A DNA stretch of 35,069 nt from Hydrogenophaga sp. Its GTDB lineage: Bacteria; Pseudomonadota; Gammaproteobacteria; Burkholderiales; Burkholderiaceae_C. The stretch covers positions 1-35,069 of the forward strand of contig JAJNQE010000047.1 of the NCBI GenBank assembly GCA_021154985.1. Direction: 5' to 3'. The notes below the pieces were generated by a model. It was given only the letters and a program-made list of their open reading frames with translations, was not told where the DNA came from and made no database searches. Every line of letters starts with the position of its first letter. The stretch's first letter is position 1. The translations under genes were made by a program, and so were the position numbers. This document shows positions 1 to 6,647 of the stretch, piece by piece.

Positions 1-1591
1 GCTTGAAGTAGTTGTAGAGCAGCTTGGGCTTCTTCGAGAGCACGGCGATCGGCGTGTCGGTGCCCATCGAGCCGATCGGATCGTCCGGCTCCTTGCTCAT
101 CGGCTCGAGGAAGAACTGGACGTCCTCCTGAGTGTAGCCGAACGCCTGCTGGCGATCGAGCAGGGTCGTCGGATCGTTCGACGGCGCCGGCACGGGCGCT
201 TCGGGAATGTCCGACAGCTCCTCGAGCTTGTGCTGGGTCTCCTTCAGCCACTCCTCGTAGGGCTCGGCCTCGGCCAGGGTGCGCTTCAGCTCCTCGTCCT
301 CGACGATGCGGCCCTGCTCGAGGTCGATCAGCAGCATCTTGCCGGGCTGCAGCCGCCACTTGCGCACGATCTTCTCTTCCGGGATCGGCAGCACGCCGGC
401 CTCCGAGGCCATCCCGACCTGGTCGTCGTCGGTGACCAGGAAGCGCGCCGGCCGCAGGCCGTTACGGTCGAGCGTGGCGCCGATCTGCCGCCCGTCGGTG
501 AAGGCGATGCAGGCCGGGCCGTCCCACGGCTCCATCATGGCGGCGTGGTATTCGTAGAAGGCCTTGCGGCGCTCGTCCATGGTGGTGTGTTGCTCCCACG
601 GCTCGGGGATCATCATCATCACGGCCTGTGCCAGCGGGTAGCCGGCCATCGTCAACAGTTCCAGACAGTTGTCGAACGTGGCGGTGTCGGACTGGCTGGC
701 AAAGCTGATCGGGTAGAGCTTCTGCAGGTCGGCGCCGAGCACGGGCGAGGACATCACGCCTTCGCGCGCCTTCATCCAGTTGTAATTGCCCTTGACCGTG
801 TTGATCTCGCCGTTGTGCGCCACGTAGCGGTAGGGGTGGGCCAGCGGCCACTCGGGGAAGGTATTGGTGGAGAAGCGCTGGTGCACCAGGCCCAGGGCTG
901 ACACGCAGCGTTCGTCCTGCAGATCGCGGAAGTAGGTGCCCACCTGATCGGCCAACAGCAGGCCCTTGTAGACCACGGTGCGGCTGCTCATGCTGACCAC
1001 GTAATACTCTTTGCTGTGGGTCAGCTTGAGGCGCTGGATGGCGCCACTGGCCGTCTTGCGGATCACATACAACTTGCGCTCCAGCGCGTCCTGCACGATC
1101 ACGTCGTTGCCGCGGCCGATGAAGACCTGGCGAATGATCGGCTCCTTCTCGCGCACCGTGGGCGACATCGGCATGTCGCGGTTCACCGGCACATCGCGCC
1201 AGCCCAGCAGCACCTGGCCTTCGGCGGCAATCGCGCGCTCCATTTCCTGCTCGCAGGCCAGGCGGCTGGCGTGTTCTTTTGGCATGAAGATCATGCCCAC
1301 GCCGTACTCGCCAGCGGGTGGCAGCGTCACGCCTTGAGCCGCCATTTCCTCGCGGTACAGCGCATCGGGCAGCTGGATCAGGAGACCCGCGCCGTCACCC
1401 ATGAGCTTGTCGGCACCCACCGCGCCCCGGTGGTCCAGGTTTTCAAGGATCTTCAGACCCTGCTGCACGATGCCGTGGCTCTTTTCGCCTTTGATGTGCG
1501 CCACGAAGCCGACACCACAGGCGTCGTGCTCGTTGGAAGGGTCGTACAGACCGTGTTGCTGGAGGTGCTGTTGTTCGGCTGCCGTGGTCAT
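1..1591 (-). CDS. gltB: Glutamate synthase (NADPH) large subunit, N-terminal part (cut by window edge)
   Basis: This is the first 530 codons of the large subunit of glutamate synthase, which makes two glutamates from glutamine and 2-oxoglutarate. The reading frame is open to the window edge. After a short propeptide, Cys25 lies in the motif NEHDACGVGF; in this family that cysteine becomes the N-terminal nucleophile of the class II glutamine amidotransferase domain once the propeptide is removed. The glutaminase domain fills most of what is visible, including HQRFSTNTFPEWPLAHP and AHNGEINT, and the central domain begins at LSKKPKLLYNYFK at the edge. The ATG at 1591 is preceded by AAGGAAG about 5 nt upstream, a good ribosome binding site. 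gltD would be expected further left, outside the window. Identification is secure; only the C-terminal two thirds are unseen. Confidence 0.97.
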   Translation of the reverse strand, partial: MTTAAEQQHLQQHGLYDPSNEHDACGVGFVAHIKGEKSHGIVQQGLKILENLDHRGAVGADKLMGDGAGLLIQLPDALYREEMAAQGVTLPPAGEYGVGMIFMPKEHASRLACEQEMERAIAAEGQVLLGWRDVPVNRDMPMSPTVREKEPIIRQVFIGRGNDVIVQDALERKLYVIRKTASGAIQRLKLTHSKEYYVVSMSSRTVVYKGLLLADQVGTYFRDLQDERCVSALGLVHQRFSTNTFPEWPLAHPYRYVAHNGEINTVKGNYNWMKAREGVMSSPVLGADLQKLYPISFASQSDTATFDNCLELLTMAGYPLAQAVMMMIPEPWEQHTTMDERRKAFYEYHAAMMEPWDGPACIAFTDGRQIGATLDRNGLRPARFLVTDDDQVGMASEAGVLPIPEEKIVRKWRLQPGKMLLIDLEQGRIVEDEELKRTLAEAEPYEEWLKETQHKLEELSDIPEAPVPAPSNDPTTLLDRQQAFGYTQEDVQFFLEPMSKEPDDPIGSMGTDTPIAVLSKKPKLLYNYFK

Positions 1592-1642
1592 GGCGCTTCC
1601 TTCTCGGTTCGGGGGGCGTTGATGCAAATCGCGGGACTGCGG

Positions 1643-1671
1643 AGCATATTGCATTGCAACAACAATGCCAA
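1643..1671 (-). promoter_or_regulatory. Candidate gltB promoter
   Basis: On the minus strand TTGGCA (1666-1671) and TATGCT (1643-1648) are separated by 17 bp, a reasonable sigma-70 pair. It would start transcription near 1635, about 44 nt before the gltB ATG. It lies wholly between gltB and the transposase element whose end is at 1683. This is a pattern match only. Confidence 0.4.
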
Positions 1672-1682
1672 GGAAATTAATT

Positions 1683-1700
1683 GGGGTCAGATTCCAATTT
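1683..1700 (+). repeat. Left copy of RAYT-flanking inverted repeat
   Basis: An 18-bp sequence identical to the reverse complement of 2500-2517. Inside it, with its flank, AATTGG and CCAATT can pair around a 9-nt loop, the type of short palindrome recognised by RAYT proteins. Confidence 0.85.
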
Positions 1701-1712
1701 TGAACTGGCGAA

Positions 1713-1755
1713 TCTTGGGTCGGATTTAATTGGGGACGGATCAAAAACTGCAAAA
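1713..1755 (+). repeat. Two degenerate copies of the RAYT repeat core
   Basis: Downstream of the perfect repeat, CTTGGGTCGGATTTAATT and then TTGGGGACGGATCAAAAA resemble the repeat core TTGGGGTCAGATTCCAA with several mismatches. They look like decayed tandem copies between the repeat and the end of the transposase gene. Similarity judged by eye. Confidence 0.45.
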
Positions 1756-1776
1756 AACAACCCCGCTGCCGGGCTG

Positions 1777-2478
1777 TCAACGATCTTGCGGAGGCGCCAT
1801 CGGTGGTCGACCCGCTCGCGCCTCGCTGATGCGGCGACTCGTCTGCTTCTGCAGGGTCTCCACAAAATCCGCGTCGCCCAGCGCCCAGCCGTGCAGCGTG
1901 GCGTGCGTGATCGCGTTTTGTGCCTCGGCGGCCAGCCCCGCGCGCACCAATTCGGTGTAGGCGGCCTCCCGGGCAAAAGGTGTGTTGCCGAGGCTCCAGA
2001 CCAAGGGGTGGGGCGTGACACGCCGGTCGTTGGTCTGCCCAATGAAATGGCGGTGACTGGACCAGGCGTATTGCCGGGGATCGCTGACCATGCCGGCGCG
2101 CACGGGGTTGAGATCGAGATACGCCATGCAGGCGAGCAGGTAGCGGTCGGTCTGGATCAGGGTCGACTTGTAGCGCCCCTCCCAGAGCGTGCCGGTGCGA
2201 TGGTGCAGGTCGTTGAAATAGCGCACGTAACGACGCCCCACCGCCTGCATCATCAGGGGCACGCCCTCCCCCGTTTCGGGCGTGAGCAGCAGGTGAAAGT
2301 GGTTGTCCATCAACACATAGGCGTTGATGGCCACCTGGTGCTTTTTGGCGTTTTCACCCAGCAGTTCGAGCAGCACCTCGCGGTCGGCATCGGTCTTGAC
2401 GATGGGCTGACGGTTGTTGCCACGCTGGATCACGTGGTGGGGATAACCGGCAACGGTGAGACGGGGCAATCGGGCCAT
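1777..2478 (-). CDS. REP-associated tyrosine transposase (Y1/HUH, IS200-like)
   Basis: A 233-residue single-strand DNA transposase. The HUH metal-binding motif is H60-F61-H62 in MDNHFHLLL, and the likely catalytic tyrosine is Tyr120 in AYLDLNPVRAGM, the usual signature of this family; the Tyr assignment is by analogy. The N-terminus MARLPRLTVAGYPHHVIQRG is typical of RAYT proteins, which favours the ATG at 2478 over a longer frame reaching 2619 that would run through the inverted repeat into the MFS gene. There is no strong Shine-Dalgarno sequence. Known RAYTs act on short palindromic repeats, and the gene here is bracketed by such repeats. The gene is intact, with no frameshift or internal stop. 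It is the only mobile-element gene in the window. Confidence 0.9.
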   Translation of the reverse strand: MARLPRLTVAGYPHHVIQRGNNRQPIVKTDADREVLLELLGENAKKHQVAINAYVLMDNHFHLLLTPETGEGVPLMMQAVGRRYVRYFNDLHHRTGTLWEGRYKSTLIQTDRYLLACMAYLDLNPVRAGMVSDPRQYAWSSHRHFIGQTNDRRVTPHPLVWSLGNTPFAREAAYTELVRAGLAAEAQNAITHATLHGWALGDADFVETLQKQTSRRISEARAGRPPMAPPQDR

Positions 2479-2499
2479 GGCGAAGGGCAGGAAGGGGTG

Positions 2500-2517
2500 A
2501 AATTGGAATCTGACCCC
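2500..2517 (-). repeat. Right copy of RAYT-flanking inverted repeat
   Basis: Perfect 18-bp reverse complement of 1683-1700. It begins 2 bp beyond the TAA stop codon of the MFS gene (2520-2522), so the element edge and the end of that gene practically coincide. Confidence 0.85.
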
Positions 2518-2519
2518 GA

Positions 2520-3731
2520 TTAGACACCCGCCCGGTGACGCCACGCGGCTTGCAGGCGGCCGGCCAGCAGCAGTCCCAGCACGGACGACGCTGCGGTGAC
2601 CCACCAGGTGGCGTGCCATCCACCGGCCTGGGTGGCGACCCAGGCCACCAGTGGCGGGCCGATGAACTGGCCGAGTGCCGAGAACTGCTGCATCCAGCCG
2701 ACCGTGGTGGACACCGTGTCTTCACCCGGGGCCAGGACCACCGCCAGACCGAACAAGGTGCCGGGGATCAACCCGCCCACACCCGAAAACACCAGCACGG
2801 CGAGGTATTGCGCCAGGGGATACCCCGACGCGACAAACGTGACCACTGAGCCCAAGCCCATCGCACAAAAGCCCCCGGCCAGCAGCACGCCGGGGCGCAC
2901 ACCGCGAGCGAGCAAACGCCCCGCGCCGATGTTGCCTGCCATGTTGATGCCAGCGGCGAGCGCACTGAGGCTGCCGACGGCCGCCGCGCCGTACCCGGCC
3001 TGCGCGTAAATGGTCGGCAGAAATCCGACCACGGCCAGCCACTGGCCGGAGTACAGAAAGAACGCCAAAGCCACCCACCAGGGGCCTGGCGCCGCGAGGG
3101 TTTTCCGGAGTCGGGGGCCCCAGGCGTCGACGATCGACGCCGATCCGCTTGCAGTCATGCCATCAGGGGCCACGCTGCGCGCCAGCACCACGGCCGAGCA
3201 CAACGACAGCACCGACAGCGCGACCCAACCCCAACGCCAGCCCACCTGGCCGATGAGCCCGCCGCCCAGCAGCAACGCGAGCGCCGTGCCCAGCGGCATG
3301 TAGGCGCCCCACCATCCCAGGGCGCGCGAGAGCGTGGGGGCGTGCAGCACACGCCGGCGCAACAAGCCCGGCGCGGGCAGCACCGCGAGCAGAAAACCAA
3401 CGCCTTCCACCACCCGTGACAGCAACAGCGCGCCGGCTCCCGGAGCCGCAGCCCCTGCGATGCTGCCCAGCGCGAGCAGCACCAGCCCGACCAGCATGAC
3501 CCGTCGCGGCCCGAGCCGATCGGCCATCAGGCCCACCGCAAGGCCCAAGGTCATGCCGGCCAGTTGCACCAGCGACAACAGAAACCCCGCCTGCACCAGC
3601 GTGAGTTGCAGTGCCTCGCGCAACACGGGAATGGCCACCGGCAATTTGCCGATGTGCAGGGCGCAAGTAACGCCGACGGCGAACACGATGGCCGCGGTCC
3701 GCCGAGAAGCCGGGTCGTCGCGGGTCGTCAT
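2520..3731 (-). CDS. MFS transporter
   Basis: A 403-residue integral membrane protein of the major facilitator superfamily with about 12 hydrophobic segments in two halves. The loop between segments 2 and 3 reads GLMADRLGPRRVMLVG, a clear MFS motif-A (G-x-x-x-D-R-x-G-x-R-R). The substrate cannot be read from the sequence; it resembles the CynX/NimT and drug-exporter types in general character only. The ATG at 3731 gives MTTRDDPASRR and lies 22 nt after the dgt stop, so it is probably the last gene of the pil-aro-dgt transcript. A longer frame would overlap dgt. Its stop TAA falls in sequence that matches the outer flank of the RAYT repeat, so the native C-terminus may have been slightly altered. 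Confidence 0.88.
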   Translation of the reverse strand: MTTRDDPASRRTAAIVFAVGVTCALHIGKLPVAIPVLREALQLTLVQAGFLLSLVQLAGMTLGLAVGLMADRLGPRRVMLVGLVLLALGSIAGAAAPGAGALLLSRVVEGVGFLLAVLPAPGLLRRRVLHAPTLSRALGWWGAYMPLGTALALLLGGGLIGQVGWRWGWVALSVLSLCSAVVLARSVAPDGMTASGSASIVDAWGPRLRKTLAAPGPWWVALAFFLYSGQWLAVVGFLPTIYAQAGYGAAAVGSLSALAAGINMAGNIGAGRLLARGVRPGVLLAGGFCAMGLGSVVTFVASGYPLAQYLAVLVFSGVGGLIPGTLFGLAVVLAPGEDTVSTTVGWMQQFSALGQFIGPPLVAWVATQAGGWHATWWVTAASSVLGLLLAGRLQAAWRHRAGV

Positions 3732-3753
3732 GGCGCGGCGAAGCCGGTTGGGC

Positions 3754-4938
3754 TCAAGGAAAGACCACCGTGCCGAACAGCCGCTCATGCTCCCGGATCG
3801 CGAACCGGTCGGTCATGCCGGCAATGTAGTCGGCCACGGCGCGCGCGTGATGTGGGCTGCGGCTGTGCGCCTCGGGCAGTTCCTGTGGCGCGTTCAGGTA
3901 ACGATCGAACAGTTCGCTCACCACCCGCCGCGCGCGTCCGGTCGTCTCCATCACCTGGGGGTGGCGGTAAAGGTTGCGCAACAAAAAGGTCTTGAGCACT
4001 TGCGAGCGCTCGCGCATGGTCGGCGAAAACGCCACCAGCGGCGGCAGTCGGCGCGCGGCATCGGCGCCAACCGGTCCGTGTTCGGCGATGCGCAAGCGGG
4101 TGTGGTCGATCACGTCGTACACCTGATCGCTGAGCATCAGCCGGATCGATTCAAACAGCAGCCTCCGGCCCGCCAGCGTCGGGTGCGCCTGGAGCGCCTG
4201 CTGCCGGTAATGGGCAAACAGCGGCACATCGTCGAGTTGCTCCAGCGTGAGCAGACCGGAGCGCACGCCGTCATCGATGTCGTGCGCGTTGTAGGCAATT
4301 TCATCCGCCAGGTTGCACAACTGCGCTTCCAGGCTGGGTGAGCCACCGTGGAGAAACCGGGCCGCCACGCCGTTGGGTTCCAGACGCTCTAGCCGCTGGG
4401 CGTGTGCGCGCGAGCAGTGCTTGAGGATGCCCTCCCGGGTCTCGAAGCACAGATTCAAGCCATCAAACGAGGGGTAGCGCTCTTCGAGCTCGTCCACCAC
4501 GCGCAGGCTCTGCAGGTTGTGCTCGAAACCTCCGCCGTTCTCGGCCAGATCGCTGGGCGAGAGGGCCTGCATGCAGGCATTCAGCGCGTCCTGACCGGCA
4601 TGGCCGAACGGCGTGTGACCCAAATCGTGCGCCAGCGCAATCGCTTCCACCAGGTCTTCGTTGAGCTGCAGCGACCTTGCGATGCTGCGCCCGAGCTGGG
4701 CCACCTCCAGCGAGTGGGTGAGACGGGTGCGGAACAGATCACCCTCGTGGTTCAGGAAAACCTGGGTTTTGTAGACCAAGCGACGAAACGCGGTGGAGTG
4801 AATAACGCGGTCCCGATCGCGCTGGAAAGCCGTTCGTGTTGGCGCTTCGGTCTCTTGGTAGCGGCGCCCACGGCTGTGTGCAGGGTCGCTGGCGTACGCC
4901 GCCAGGCCTTGCACCGGTGGCTGCGGCGAGCGCTCCAT
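3754..4938 (-). CDS. dgt: Deoxyguanosinetriphosphate triphosphohydrolase-like protein
   Basis: A 394-residue HD-superfamily enzyme that hydrolyses dGTP (or other dNTPs) to the nucleoside and tripolyphosphate, helping to set dNTP pools. The metal ligands are visible: His75 in RTRLTHSLEVAQ, His104-Asp105 in AHDLGHTPFGHAG, and a later Asp in the NLADEIAYNAHDIDDG motif. The N-terminal RTAFQRDRDRVIHSTAFRRL block is characteristic of the family. Its ATG (4936-4938) overlaps the aroB TGA by one base (TGATG), so translation is probably coupled. The length fits the shorter, non-Escherichia type of dGTPase. Confidence 0.95.
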   Translation of the reverse strand: MERSPQPPVQGLAAYASDPAHSRGRRYQETEAPTRTAFQRDRDRVIHSTAFRRLVYKTQVFLNHEGDLFRTRLTHSLEVAQLGRSIARSLQLNEDLVEAIALAHDLGHTPFGHAGQDALNACMQALSPSDLAENGGGFEHNLQSLRVVDELEERYPSFDGLNLCFETREGILKHCSRAHAQRLERLEPNGVAARFLHGGSPSLEAQLCNLADEIAYNAHDIDDGVRSGLLTLEQLDDVPLFAHYRQQALQAHPTLAGRRLLFESIRLMLSDQVYDVIDHTRLRIAEHGPVGADAARRLPPLVAFSPTMRERSQVLKTFLLRNLYRHPQVMETTGRARRVVSELFDRYLNAPQELPEAHSRSPHHARAVADYIAGMTDRFAIREHERLFGTVVFP

Positions 4939-6059
4939 CAGGCGCGCACGCAGTCAGCGATCACCTGCGCCACCAAGGCATCGGGCGCGCTGCGCACGAC
5001 CGCGCTGCCAGGGCGGTCAATCACCACGAACTTGATCTCGCCCGCTTCCGACTTCTTGTCGACCCGCATCAACGCGAGGTAGCGGCCCAGGTTGTCCTGG
5101 GCGTCCAGCACCGGCGCCACCGTGGGCAGCCCCGCCGCCTGCACCAGGCGCGTGAGGCGCTCGACAAAAGCCGTGTCCACACCACCCAACGCGTGCGAGA
5201 GCCGGGCCGCCATCACCATGCCGCAGCCCACTGCTTCGCCGTGCAGCCAGGCGCCATAGCCCATGCCGGCCTCGATGGCGTGTCCGAAGGTGTGCCCAAA
5301 GTTCAAGATGGCGCGCAGCCCGGCTTCACGCTCATCTTGCCCCACCACCCAAGCCTTGATCTCGCAACTGCGCTGGACCGCATGGGCCAGGGCAGCGGGC
5401 TCACGCGCCATGAGCGCCTCCATGTTCGCCTCGATCCAGTCGAAGAAGGCCATGTCGGCGATCGGACCGTACTTGATGACTTCAGCGAGCCCGGCGCTGA
5501 GTTCGCGTACAGGCAAGGTGTTGAGGGTCTCAAGGTCACACAACACCAGCTGCGGCTGGTAGAAGGCGCCGATCATGTTCTTGCCCAGCGGGTGGTTGAT
5601 GGCCGTCTTGCCGCCCACCGACGAGTCCACCTGCGCCAGCAGCGTCGTGGGCACCTGCACGAAAGGCACACCGCGCATGTAGCTGGCCGCTGCGAAGCCG
5701 GTCATGTCACCCACCACGCCGCCACCCAGCGCAAACATCACCGTCTTGCGGTCACAGCCGTGAGACAGCAGCGCGTCAAAAATCAGGTTCAGGGATTCCC
5801 AGGTTTTGTGGGCCTCGCCGTCGGGCAGACACACCGTGTGGATCCTTGAATAGCGCGAGGCCAGCGCCCGTTCAAGGCGCAAGGCATACAAGGGTGAGAC
5901 CGTTTCGTTGGTCACGATCATCGCGGCATGGGCGGCGGGCAGTTGCGCGTAGCTGCTGGTGGCATCGAGCAACCCCGATCCGATCTCGATGGCGTAACTG
6001 CGGTCGCCGAGGTCGATGTTCACCCGCTGCGGCGTGAGGGAAATGGCTGGTGTCGTCAT
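4938..6059 (-). CDS. aroB: 3-dehydroquinate synthase
   Basis: The second enzyme of the shikimate pathway; it turns DAHP into 3-dehydroquinate using NAD+ and a divalent metal. Visible motifs are the NAD-binding GGGVVGDMTGFAA, QVDSSVGGKTAIN, the metal-binding glutamate region AGLAEVIKYG, and the histidine-rich NFGHTFGHAIE. I chose the ATG at 6059 (MTTPAISL, 373 residues); a GTG two codons upstream (6065) is equally possible, with AGGG about 10 nt before it. The gene follows aroK after a 36-nt gap and overlaps dgt by one base. aroK-aroB linkage next to the pil genes is conserved in proteobacteria. Confidence 0.96.
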   Translation of the reverse strand: MTTPAISLTPQRVNIDLGDRSYAIEIGSGLLDATSSYAQLPAAHAAMIVTNETVSPLYALRLERALASRYSRIHTVCLPDGEAHKTWESLNLIFDALLSHGCDRKTVMFALGGGVVGDMTGFAAASYMRGVPFVQVPTTLLAQVDSSVGGKTAINHPLGKNMIGAFYQPQLVLCDLETLNTLPVRELSAGLAEVIKYGPIADMAFFDWIEANMEALMAREPAALAHAVQRSCEIKAWVVGQDEREAGLRAILNFGHTFGHAIEAGMGYGAWLHGEAVGCGMVMAARLSHALGGVDTAFVERLTRLVQAAGLPTVAPVLDAQDNLGRYLALMRVDKKSEAGEIKFVVIDRPGSAVVRSAPDALVAQVIADCVRA

Positions 6060-6095
6060 GGGCACCGAGTTTATGCCCTGACCGCCAGCCGAAAC

Positions 6096-6647
6096 TCAAT
6101 GCTGGGGCGGCGCGGCGCCGGGAACCACCACACCCGCGAGTTCCAGCTGCATCACGATCATGCTGACCAGCATGGCCACCGAAGGTCGGCCGGTTTCGAT
6201 CACGAAATGCGCGGTCTCACGGTACAAAGGGTCGCGCACCGTGTACAGATCCCGCAGGCGTTGCAGAGGATCAGCCACCTGCAGCAGGGGACGGTTGCGG
6301 TCGTAGCGGAGCCGGCGAAACACCTCTTCGGGTGTGGAGCGCAGATAGACCACCGAGCCGCGCTGGTGAAGGTTTGCCCGGTTTTCCGCACGCAACACCG
6401 ACCCACCGCCGGTTGACACCACAGAAGCGGGGCCGGCCGTCAACTCTTCAAGAACCTTGGCTTCAATATCGCGAAAACGCTCCTCCCCTTCGCGCTCGAA
6501 AAACTCGCGGATCGAACAGCCCAGGCGCTGTTCGATCACGTGGTCGGAGTCAAAAAAGGGAAGAGCGATGCGGCGGGCCAACTGTCGGCCCACCGTCGAC
6601 TTGCCGGAACCCGGCAAGCCGATCAGGAAACAGGACGCGGCGCTCAA
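6096..6647 (-). CDS. aroK: Shikimate kinase
   Basis: Phosphorylates shikimate at the 3-hydroxyl with ATP. The Walker A loop is GLPGSGKST starting at residue 10, the FFDSDHVIE motif carries the shikimate-binding Asp, and STGGGSVL is the second substrate-binding glycine loop. YDRNRPLL matches the lid region. At 183 residues it is the usual size. The only sensible start is a TTG at 6647, which overlaps the pilQ TGA (TTGA). No ATG lies near the N-terminus, so a rare start codon coupled to pilQ translation is likely. Function is secure; the start is inferred. Confidence 0.95.
   Translation of the reverse strand: MSAASCFLIGLPGSGKSTVGRQLARRIALPFFDSDHVIEQRLGCSIREFFEREGEERFRDIEAKVLEELTAGPASVVSTGGGSVLRAENRANLHQRGSVVYLRSTPEEVFRRLRYDRNRPLLQVADPLQRLRDLYTVRDPLYRETAHFVIETGRPSVAMLVSMIVMQLELAGVVVPGAAPPQH

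Larger units (their letters stand above)
1683..2517 (-). mobile_element. RAYT-type (IS200-like) element with 18-bp terminal inverted repeats
   Basis: GGGGTCAGATTCCAATTT at 1683-1700 recurs as its exact reverse complement at 2500-2517, and the single gene between them encodes a Y1/HUH transposase of the REP-associated tyrosine transposase type. Just outside, both ends still match imperfectly (TAATTGGGG on the left, TAATCGGGG read inward from the right). Each end can fold into a small hairpin through AATTGG/CCAATT (5-6 bp). Unlike DDE insertion sequences no target duplication is expected, and none was seen. The element sits between the MFS gene and gltB, in a neighbourhood that is otherwise conserved. 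Boundaries are inferred from the repeat only. Confidence 0.75.

Noticed and set aside
1777..2619. Longer version of the transposase starting at 2619
   Set aside because: It would run through the inverted repeat and overlap the MFS gene by 100 bp; family N-termini begin at the ATG at 2478.
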